DNA of 53,660 nt from Martensiomyces pterosporus (lineage: Eukaryota; Kickxellomycota; Kickxellomycetes; Kickxellales; Kickxellaceae). Below the pieces are notes generated by a model. It was not told the origin of the DNA. It did no database searches and worked only from the letters and a program-made list of their open reading frames with translations. Location: positions 1 to 53,660 of the forward strand of contig MU604011.1 in the NCBI GenBank assembly GCA_025201845.1. The letters run 5' to 3'. Both the position numbers and the translations under genes were made by a program. The number at the start of each line of letters is the position of its first letter. Position 1 is the stretch's first letter. Below, piece by piece: positions 42,716 through 51,600 of the stretch.

Positions 42716-43237
42716 TTAGAATCCAGGGAACCCGCCAAGCGAGCCAAGGCCAGGGTTTCCAGCAGGACCCGAAAAACCGCCGGGAACACCACCAGGGAAG
42801 CCGCCAGGAGCGGCACCACCCGGGAACCCAGGGCCAGGACGGCCAGCCGGCTGCTGCGGGAATCCACCGCCGAGGGGCGGACGTTGAGCCTGCTGGGGCG
42901 GGAAGCCAGCAGGGCCCATGGGACGCTGCTGCTGAGGCGGGAAGCCAGCGGGTCCAGCAGGCTTCTTGGGACCCTGTTGTGGCTTAGCCTGCTGAGGCTT
43001 CTGCTGCTGTGGCTTCTGCTGCTGTGGCTTGGCCTGTTGGGGCGGGGGAGCAATGCCGAGAGCCTGAGTGAGTGGACCGACGATTGGGAGCGGGCCAAGC
43101 AGACGGTTGAGCCAGCTCAGCGCCGTTTCGCCCGAGCCAGGCAGCGCAATTCCGGTGTCGGGTGCAGGCGCAGCGAGTCCAACGGCGATAAAGGCGATGA
43201 GGGCTGTGAGGAAAACGATAACCGAGCGAGCGTGCAT
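42716..43237 (-). CDS. Secreted Pro/Gln/Gly-rich protein with ALPGxGE module
   Basis: A 173-residue protein with signal peptide MHARSVIVFLTALIAFIAVG ending LAAPA. Residues about 27-65 form the module IALPGSGETALSWLNRLL, then GPLPIVGPLTQALGIAPPP. It is shared with the 66-residue protein at 45061-45261 and is predicted to be partly amphipathic. The rest is a low-complexity tail: a KPQQQ/KPQQA repeat region (about 68-90), then PAGFPPQQQRP- and GGFPGG-type repeats, with no cysteines. It is probably extracellular or wall-bound; no known domain is recognised. The start ATG at 43237 opens the signal peptide. The nearest strong minus-strand TATA (TATAAAA at 43653-43659) is over 400 bases away, so a leader intron is possible. 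Confidence 0.75.
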   Translation of the reverse strand: MHARSVIVFLTALIAFIAVGLAAPAPDTGIALPGSGETALSWLNRLLGPLPIVGPLTQALGIAPPPQQAKPQQQKPQQQKPQQAKPQQGPKKPAGPAGFPPQQQRPMGPAGFPPQQAQRPPLGGGFPQQPAGRPGPGFPGGAAPGGFPGGVPGGFSGPAGNPGLGSLGGFPGF

Positions 43238-45060
43238 GATTGAAATGGTTCACAGGGGGTGTCTGTTTCGTGAGGGGAATAGTGAAATGTAAGAAGTGGT
43301 CGTTTGTGATGCAAAAATGCAGCGTGCGAGGAGAGTGGGTGACAGGAAAGAGGGGGAGGTGGTGGTAAGAGAGATGTAGATTTGAGGAGGAAGGAGGAGT
43401 GCGAGTGCAGTTCAGGATGCCAACTTGCAGAACGAGAGGCGCAATGTCCGTTAATTATAAATAATATAGGACTATTTGAAAGATCGAGCGGTGCTGCTAG
43501 TGTGTGTGCGTGGTAGGAAGGGTGGCGGAGTTGGTAGAGGGCGGTGGTGGAAGAGAATTGCGCTGCATTAGGCGGAACAAAGAAAGGACATGAATGTCTT
43601 GCTGAAGAAAAAACAAGAGCGCGCGCAGGCACAAGGGCGCCGATTGTGGATATTTTATATCGGCCCATGCCAGAGAGCAATAGCGAAACCGCTCCATTCG
43701 GCCTGAACCCAGCTAGCAAACGTCAACACGAGCACATTTGGCTGGCGCGCTTGTCTTGCTCTGCCTGCCTTGATAGACAACAAAAGGAAGCCTTCCCAAA
43801 TGAATGTGAAGCCCCCGAGTCAATCAGCCAAATATGTGGCGTTCTTCCAACAAGCGCCTTAATAGGGAGCCCAGCTCTCAAAGGCCCCTTTCTCAGTACC
43901 AGTCACCCTGGTCAACATGGCGTTGTTTTGCAATGGGCGAAAAAAAACATGCGGTTCATGAAGTGACTGCAATGCCCTCGCTTCGCTTATCGGTCCCTCC
44001 CCACACCGCATCATGTGGATGACTTCAAATTAGCACGGGGATATGAGGGAGTCTACTGAAGTTCGCCAACCAAGCAGATACGTATCCGCCAAATGGACAT
44101 TGTGTGGAATTGGTGTGGCTCAGGAGTTTGCCCCTCCCAACGTGCTGAGCAAGCCAGGAATAAAACGGAATACGGCTGAAGGGCAGTATGCGCTGTGAAC
44201 AAACAAGGAAACGCAGCAGGCGCCTCACAAGTCGCATTTCTTTGTCCCCGTGTGTTTGCTGCGGTGAGTAGCAGAGCCACGCTCCCTAACCAGAGCTCGC
44301 ACTACGGCTGCCTTGCACAATGCCATGCCGTCATTCGCATCGAATACGCATGCGGACAGAAATGCAGACAATGGCATAGAGGTGATCAATATACAGAAAG
44401 CATCAATAATGAGCAATGGCAAAATATGGCAGCAGCACCATATGCGAAACCAGCCTTACATACGCAGGCAGGCGCGCACTACTTGCGCTGGCTTTCAAAG
44501 CAAGCATTAGGTGCAAGTATGTGGTGTGTTCTTAATCTTAGTCAATGTTCACATTCAAGCACTGATGATGGCGGTTGAGCTGACGATGTTCGCCTGCAAA
44601 TGCCGTACAGGAAAACAACAATTCCTGTACGCAGTCAATGCTTGGTGGGCATTGGCGCAGTAAGATCGTGCGCAACGCTTGGCTGCGTTGTCTCAGGTAT
44701 GGTGATTGCACGGAATCTGGTGTTAGCGTGCACACACGGGGACCAGGATTCCAGACATTTACATAATAATTGCAGCCAGCATTGGTGTGCGAGCACAGTT
44801 CCATCTTCCAGAAAGAGCGAAGACCCGGCCACTGAGCAGCCCCGTCCCTTCTTCGAAGCGAGCAACACAAACAAGGATGGGTAGCAAGAGCACCTTAGCG
44901 ACATGTAGCACATTTACAGATGGGGCTGCTGCTGGTTGTCTGTTTAACCTGCAGTTCATTCAACAGACATTCATCAAAAATAAAAAGCGAAGGTAAGCGT
45001 AGCTAAAAAAACGGGAGGCTTCAAGAGTGTCTGGTTCAGAATAGGCGGGTGGTATCCGCA

Positions 45061-45261
45061 CTATTTGGGTGGCGGAAGTCCTAGAAACACCGCCAAGCTG
45101 CCAATCAAAGGAATCGGCGTAATGAGCCTGGAGAGATACTTTCCAGCACTCTCTCCTGCTCCAGGCAAGGCAAGAACTGGCCCATCACGCTTATCAATAG
45201 GGGCTGCGAAGGCAGCGGCGAATACAACGAGAAGAGCGAACAGCAGGGTGTTGAGGTTCAT
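45061..45261 (-). CDS. Small secreted peptide precursor with ALPGxGE module
   Basis: A 66-residue protein with signal peptide MNLNTLLFALLVVFAAAFAA, then PIDKR and DGPVLALPGAGESAGKYL plus SRLITPIPLIGSLAVFLGLPPPK. The KR pair just before the module is a likely Kex2 site and would release a peptide of about 41 residues without cysteines. The module matches residues 27-65 of the protein at 42716-43237 but lacks its Pro/Gln/Gly tail. A TATAAAA element lies 176-182 bases upstream of the ATG. No family is recognised. Function is unknown; a secreted signalling, wall or membrane-active peptide are all possible. Confidence 0.7.
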   Translation of the reverse strand: MNLNTLLFALLVVFAAAFAAPIDKRDGPVLALPGAGESAGKYLSRLITPIPLIGSLAVFLGLPPPK

Positions 45262-45436
45262 CGTGAATATACGTCGAGTGGCAGGCAGGTCGTGGTTGCT
45301 GGAGCCGAGGAAGGTGTGAGGGTAGAGGATACAGGAGAAGGCGTAAAGTTAGGTGTCGTGTGTGCTATAGAAAGGCAAATCTGAAGAATACTTTGCTATT
45401 AAGAAGCAGCAAGGCCTTGCAGCAGATGGCTGCTGG

Positions 45437-45443
45437 TTTTATA
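45437..45443 (-). promoter_or_regulatory. TATA box of the 66-residue secreted peptide gene
   Basis: TATAAAA on the minus strand, 176-182 bases before the ATG at 45261. Confidence 0.6.
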
Positions 45444-45604
45444 ACAGCCCTCTCCATCTTGTTCCACAGATGTGCTCACGGGAAGAGTCGGTCTCCAGCC
45501 ATAGAGGCCTAGAGATCTAGGAGGGGCCAAGTGCATGTGTGTGCATTTGTTTTGCACTGCCCTCTTTTGAACAATCGCTTGCTTCCTCTCTCGTTGTTTG
45601 GCGG

Positions 45605-46030
45605 CTATTGTGCAGGCAAGCGGATAGTAGAGAAGCGTCTGCGCCATCGCTTTAAGCGGAAGCGGTCTATGCACTCGTAGATGGCTTTGGGCAAGGGCCA
45701 TCCGCTGGCAGGCATTTCCGCCGAACCAGATGAGGAGCCTGCCTCGACACTTGAATCATTGCTGGCGCTAACTGGCTGTGCTCCATTTGTAGGATGCGTT
45801 GGCTGTAAAATGCCCACCCCCTTAGCTCCTAGGGAGGCGGATGGTTGCCAAGCTATGCACATTTGCTGCTTACCCTTAGAGGGAGGTGCACCATCGTATC
45901 GAGCAAGCACACTGCCAGCAAAGAGCAAGCCCGCTTCACTAGGGTACACCAGCCAGCTCGCCTCGCCGCTCGGCTCGCCAGCCACGTGCACTGCTGATTT
46001 CTCTACAGCTCGCGCAGGCAGAGGGTTCAT
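45605..46030 (-). CDS. Hypothetical protein, 141 residues
   Basis: An ATG-started frame (MNPLPARAVEKSAVHVAGEP) with balanced, protein-like composition. It contains ASWLVYPSEAGLLFAGSVLA, a Ser/Gly-rich linker and a basic helical end (AIYECIDRFRLKRWRRRFS). No signal peptide or known domain is visible. It is divergent from the adhesin-like gene, its start 233 bases from that ATG. It could also be the last exon of a longer gene whose upstream exon would overlap that promoter. No homologue is recognised. Confidence 0.42.
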   Translation of the reverse strand: MNPLPARAVEKSAVHVAGEPSGEASWLVYPSEAGLLFAGSVLARYDGAPPSKGKQQMCIAWQPSASLGAKGVGILQPTHPTNGAQPVSASNDSSVEAGSSSGSAEMPASGWPLPKAIYECIDRFRLKRWRRRFSTIRLPAQ

Positions 46031-46131
46031 CCATGCACGCCAGGAAAGCAAGCAGCAAGCGGGATCTACATGTCAACAATGCGCGAGGGAAAATGCAAGG
46101 CGAATGCCAAGACTGCCAGCGTCTAAAGCGC

Positions 46132-46138
46132 TATAAAA
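46132..46138 (+). promoter_or_regulatory. TATA box of the adhesin-like gene
   Basis: TATAAAA, 126-132 bases before the ATG at 46264, nearly the same spacing as in the 30900 gene. It supports this start over the in-frame upstream ATG at 46033, which would lie before the TATA. Confidence 0.65.
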
Positions 46139-46263
46139 CATGCCACGCCGTTCCCCCAAGCGCGTTTCTCCACTCATCACACCCCGCCTCCTGCTTTGCT
46201 TCCTACATTGGCATATCTGTATATCTCGTACATTATTTATGCGCCTTTAAAGCGGACAGCGGT

Positions 46264-47979
46264 ATGAAAGCCATGCAGGTTCACAACAACAGGAGCGAGG
46301 ACCGCAAAAACACGGCACCCGGCAAACGCGAAGCCGAGGAGTTCCCCGAGCTGAATGAAAGCGCGGCCCTTGGTGCTGCGCACTCGCCGCCGCCCTACTC
46401 GCCGTTCGACCAGGCAAGCACCTCGTTCGCCGACACTTCCCAACCCGCTGCCGAGCAACAGCCAGCACCCACTGTCCAGGAAGTCCAGGCAGTCCAGGTA
46501 GTCCAGCAGCCACAACAGCCCAGTAACCTGCTGTCAATCAACCAGAACGAGTACTACCACCCGGCCAGCTTCCCCGGATACACCGTGGTGCGTTTGGCCA
46601 ACGGTGAGGAGGAGACCCTTCTGCCACGTGCGGGCACCAGTGCCAGCCGCGGCGACTTGCGGTACGTCAACCACGAGCCCGCAAGGCACAGATTTGTGAG
46701 GAGGCGCCGCCACCGCGGGTGCATTAGGCGGTGCTGCGGCCAGCTGTTCAGCTGCGTCTGCTTCCTCATCGGCATGCTCATCGTTGGGGCCTTCATTGGC
46801 TCTGCCATGTTTATTTCGCGCCAGATATTCCCGCCATCGTGGGACTGGAAGTGCTCGAACCTGGAGGTGCATACGGACGCGCAGTTCGATTTTACGGCTA
46901 CACAGCCCCTGCGCATCGAGAGCATCGAGGGAATCACCATCTCCAACGTGCACCTTGTGCTGCCTAACGATACCCATTTTCCTCCCACGCCTCCACGCCC
47001 TCAAATGAGTGGCAGAGAGGATCCGCGGGTGCACGTGCATGTGATCGTGGAGACCAACAGGGACAACCACAGGGACATTATCACCGTGACGCCGGATGTG
47101 CTGCCGGGAGAGCAGCACGCTAACCACCTGGTGGTGAAGGCTGTCAGACCGGGGTGGGAGTGGCCGAGAGACTGCATTCGCGCCACCCTCTATGTCAGTG
47201 TGCTGCTGCTCAAGGAGTCGCCGGCACACAAGAGCATCGTGATGCCCGATCTGCACATTGCCACGGGAACAGGTAGCTTCTATGCCCTGGACCTGGACAA
47301 GCTAGCGCTGCAGGATTTGGATGTACAGGTGCGCAATGGCCCAATTCAGCTGCGCTCGCTCTCGGTCTTGGGCACCCTCCACGCGTCGTCAACCAACGGT
47401 CGCGTCAACGTGACAGATGTGGAGGCCGGAAACCTCATGGATGTCTCGTCATCGAACGGCGCAGTCACACTGGACAAAACCACTGCGCCCGTTGTCAAGG
47501 TATCGACGAGCAACGCAGCCCTGAGAATATCCAATGTGGCCGCAGACGAACTGCACCTGCACACGACCAACGGACCTGTCGCCCTGCACTCTACTACCGC
47601 AGACAGCGCCACGGTCAGCACCAGCAACGCGTCTGTTAGGGGCGACCTCGATGTGGGAAGGCTAGCGACCGTGCATACGACCAATGGGGCCGTGGGGCTG
47701 CATATTTCGGCCAAGAATGGAACAGAGGACACGCGGAAGGATGTGGATGTGCGGTCGTCTAATGCGTCTGTGTCCTTGACCTTGTCGAAAATCAGGGGCA
47801 CGTTCGATATTAAGACGTCGAACTCGAGGACCGAGGTTAATGGCAAGGATGATCTGATCAAACTCATAACCAGCTCGAATAAGCACAAGGCTGGCGTCTA
47901 CGGCGATGAGAATGCAGGCACTGTCGTTGTGTCCTCGTCTAATGGCCGTGCCACTCTGAACTTTGACGATGGCCACTAA
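46264..47979 (+). CDS. Single-pass membrane protein with DUF4097-like (adhesin-type) repeat ectodomain
   Basis: A 571-residue protein in type II orientation. The N-terminal 140 residues are cytosolic-type: Gln/Pro/Val-rich with SPPPYSPF and YYHPASFPGYTVV. A basic Arg/His cluster and several cysteines come next, then one membrane segment at about 160-184 (CVCFLIGMLIVGAFIGSAMF). The remainder is a right-handed-helix-like repeat domain. Ten short turns end in SNG, SNA or TNG followed by alternating small and hydrophobic residues (SSTNGRVNV, SSSNGAVTL, STSNAALRI, HTTNGPVAL, SSSNGRATL and others), at about 20-residue spacing. This pattern is that of DUF4097/putative adhesin domains. Several N-x-S/T sites suggest glycosylation. 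It probably sits at the cell surface; its ligand is unknown. Confidence 0.75.
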   Translation: MKAMQVHNNRSEDRKNTAPGKREAEEFPELNESAALGAAHSPPPYSPFDQASTSFADTSQPAAEQQPAPTVQEVQAVQVVQQPQQPSNLLSINQNEYYHPASFPGYTVVRLANGEEETLLPRAGTSASRGDLRYVNHEPARHRFVRRRRHRGCIRRCCGQLFSCVCFLIGMLIVGAFIGSAMFISRQIFPPSWDWKCSNLEVHTDAQFDFTATQPLRIESIEGITISNVHLVLPNDTHFPPTPPRPQMSGREDPRVHVHVIVETNRDNHRDIITVTPDVLPGEQHANHLVVKAVRPGWEWPRDCIRATLYVSVLLLKESPAHKSIVMPDLHIATGTGSFYALDLDKLALQDLDVQVRNGPIQLRSLSVLGTLHASSTNGRVNVTDVEAGNLMDVSSSNGAVTLDKTTAPVVKVSTSNAALRISNVAADELHLHTTNGPVALHSTTADSATVSTSNASVRGDLDVGRLATVHTTNGAVGLHISAKNGTEDTRKDVDVRSSNASVSLTLSKIRGTFDIKTSNSRTEVNGKDDLIKLITSSNKHKAGVYGDENAGTVVVSSSNGRATLNFDDGH

Positions 47980-48444
47980 GTTTTCTGATATCTACTCTCG
48001 TTCCTGTTTCCTCCTGTTATCTTTTAAGTCTATTAAATATGTTTATGCATGTGTGATTCAAGTGCTAATTATTGGAACTTCCCCACTTGGGTGTTTCGGG
48101 TGTGGAGGAATGCTTAGCGTTTCAAATATTGCACATCGCAAGTAACCAGCTTTTGGTGGTCGTGTGAGCACGAGCAGCGATTTTGGCAGAGCTGGCTGAT
48201 TAAAAAGGCCGCAAGGGAAGTAGCAAGCGTGGGCGTGGGTGCGCATAGACATTTCAGCTACCATGTGTGGGGGGGGGGAGAGTGAAAGATGATGAGAATT
48301 AATGTAGCGTGCGCCGCTGTTCCTTGGAAAAGGTGCTATTAATGTTTTAGATATTGATGGTGGTCCATTTCCACGACTAATCTTGGTGCTACATAACAGG
48401 CGAACACTGGCCATTTAATCTGCTTTCCCGTTCTCAACACCCTT

Positions 48445-48451
48445 GTATATA
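48445..48451 (+). promoter_or_regulatory. TATA element of the GH3 gene
   Basis: TATATAG about 150 bases before the ATG at 48601. It lies in the 621-base space after the adhesin-like gene, where nothing else is seen except a G10 run near 48269. Confidence 0.5.
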
Positions 48452-48600
48452 GCTCTATATCGCCCCTCTCTTACCGCGAATTGACGCAAAATCCCCCTTC
48501 AAAAAGTATCCCCTCTCCACCCAGCTATCTCCCCTACAGCACACGCTATTCCCTTCTCACCCTCTCACACTATTCTAGCATCACTTTGGCATCTTCGGTC

Positions 48601-51600
48601 ATGGCAAGGCGTCGCGCTCAACGAAGCTGGCAGTCCATATGCAGTTTGACGCCATGCCTCCTCGCTCTGCTCTTCCTTTCCAGCACCCAGGCGCATCCAG
48701 ATAGTGACTACGACGCGGGCGTAGCCAACCAGCTGATGGGTAGCACCGATGCTGACTTGGCCAGAGACTTCCAGGCATCGAGGTTCTACAGCATGCCACA
48801 GACGCCATGCGCTACCAGAGCTTCAGCCAAGTCCAAGAGACGCCAGCTGAAGTTGACCGCGGCAAAAAAGAATAAAAACGCCGATGACGAGTACCACGAC
48901 GACGAGAGCTCTGACGACGACGATTCGTCCGGCGATGGTGGCTACCATTCGCATCACTCCTCGTCGCACTCGAGCAATTACCCACCGCTACCGCCTTTTC
49001 CGGGCTATAATAACAACCCTTCTCCTATGCCGCCATGGGGCTATGGCACTAATCAGCCACAGCCATGGGGCTACGGCACAAATCCACCACCACCATGGGG
49101 CTATGCCACTGGCCCAGCGCCATGGGGCACTAGTACCAATGTGCCGCCATGGAGCACTGGTACCAACTCGCCACCATGGAGCTCTGCCACCAACTCGCCG
49201 CCATGGGGACACATCGCCAACTCAGCGCCTTCAACCACATCCCTGATCTTTGCTAACGGCGGCGCGGGTGGAGGGGGCGCGGTGCCAGTTGCTACAGTAT
49301 TCTACACTGCTGTCAGCGTCGCCACACCCACCCCTACACCTACTTCTAATGGTCCTATGAGCATGGGCGCCGGGTCCCCACACACACAGAGTCCAACTGC
49401 CGCTGTTGTCCATCAGCTGGTCATCTCGACACTCATCCAAACCATCAGCCCATCCTCTGCTCCGCAGCAAGCGGGAGCCCTGCCAGTCAGTGTTTCAACG
49501 GTAACCAGCACTGCCATCATACAAGTCCACCAGCCTCAGCAAACATCGGCTCCTTTAGCAGACGGACGGAAATTGAATACTGCCACCACTAGCACGTCGC
49601 AGTTGTCACAGACAGCCATGATCTTGGGTAGTGACTCGGATTTGAGCATGCCGACACTTGTCAATGGCATGTTTCCGCATGAATCCCCTACTTCCTCTAG
49701 CACAACGGTACTGCCTGTGACCATTGCGGTTGCATCGCACCAGCAGGCCAGTGGGTTGCCTATCAGCATTGCAATAACTGGCAGCACACCAGCTATTTCG
49801 CAGATAACCATTGTCCCGCAGGTGCAGACGCCACTGAGTCCTGCTAATGTTGTGCAGCAGGCTATGGCTGGATTGCCAGGATCTCCGGTTAGCGTTATAA
49901 CACTCGCAGCTGGCTTGGATAACGGTCAGCAGGTGTCTGCCACCCTGGTCAGTGGACTGTCACAACCCCAGACTATTCCAGCTGTTGTACCACTGCAAGC
50001 CATGAGCTTGCCAAATGGACTTCAGAACTCCACAAGCTCCGCTACTATCGCCATACTCAGTGCCGCTGCCACGCCCATTGCCGCTGCCACGCCCATTGCC
50101 GCTGCCACGCCCATTGCCGCTGCCACGCCCATTGCCGCTGCCACGCCCATTGCCGCTGTCACACCCATTGCCGCTGCCACGCCCATTGGCACTGCTGCTA
50201 CTAGTGCAGCCAACCCAGCAAGCAATTCTGGAGTAGGAGCATTGCATGGAGTACAGCCAGCAGCCAGCAACGTGTCATCTCAGCAGCAGCAACAAGAACA
50301 GCAAGTGCAAGATCCACATGCGGTTCTCAGCGGGGCAAGCAAGCAGATGCCCCTGCAGCTCCCACGGCCACACATAGACGGAGCATCGTCTGTACAATCG
50401 CAGCAGCAGCAGCAGCAGCAGCAGCAGGTTGCAGGCGCAAAACAGAACACCATGCTTCCTCCACCCGCTGTGCCTCGCGTCGCCCGCCCACCCAGATCCA
50501 AGGAAACAGACCACGATGAAGATACATTTCTGCCTCATGAATTGGAGAACGGCACTGGACATGGCAGGTTTCGGTCAGACAGCCAGGCCTCCCGGCACCG
50601 CCCCGAAGTCGGTATGACTTCGAGCACCAGTGCAGCCGCCGACTCGGCAGCAAACAACGAGACACCCGCAGGGCTGAGTAGAGACGTCCGCTTGCACCAG
50701 AGCGGGGACGGTAGGGGCCAAGTGACGGGGTTTGATAGTATACGCGATGGGTGGGCCGACCTCCTGCATCCCACCAAGACCGCGCATTTGCCTGAGCTGC
50801 TCAACGCGCATGTGGCCACGCCCGAGATGATCACTCTGCCCGACTCCACACCCGAACAGCAGGCCCGGTCGCCTAACGGCCCTAGGCTGGACCCCCTGTC
50901 TCCAGGTGGCGCGGAATTCTACGCCTCCTCGCCATTTAGCCCAGGCACCCCGCCAACTGCCCCAGACAAAATTAGCGAGGAGGTGTGGAAGCTCGTCGAG
51001 AGCCTCACTCTTGACGAAAAGATCGGTCAGATGACACAGGTGCATGTGAGCAGGCTTTTGGGCAGAGACGGCTCAATGAACCTGACTGCGGTCGAGTACT
51101 GGGTGAACAAGATGAAGGTCGGCTCGTTTATCGATTCCCCAGGCAACAGCGGCGGCAAGTACAGCTGGTATTCGCCGCAGACCCTGGCTAATATGACCAA
51201 TGCCGTGCAGGAGGTGGCCATGGCCAAGGGATCGCGCATCCCTGTGCTGTGGGGCCTCGAGTCGGTGCGCGGTGCCAACTACGTCAAGCATGCGACGATG
51301 TTCCCCACAGGCGCTGGCCTTGCAGCCACGTTCAACCCCACGTTTGCCTATGAAGCCGGCCGCATTGCCGCCAAGGACACCCGTGCCTCCGGGTACCAGT
51401 GGGCACTCGCACCCAGTGCCGATCTGAATGTGGAGAAGCGGTGGGCGCAGAGCTACCTGAGCTTCGGCGAGGACCCCAAACTGCTTTCCTCGATGGTCGA
51501 GTATGCTGTCAGGGGCTACCAGGGCGACTACAAGGAGGACAGAGCTCGGGTGGCCACTTGCGTGAAGCACTTCATTGGCTCCAGCACGCCCTTCAACGGC

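Noticed and set aside
46033..46263. Upstream in-frame ATG of the adhesin-like gene
   Set aside because: It lies before the TATA box at 46132 and adds a Cys/His-rich stretch of noise-like composition.
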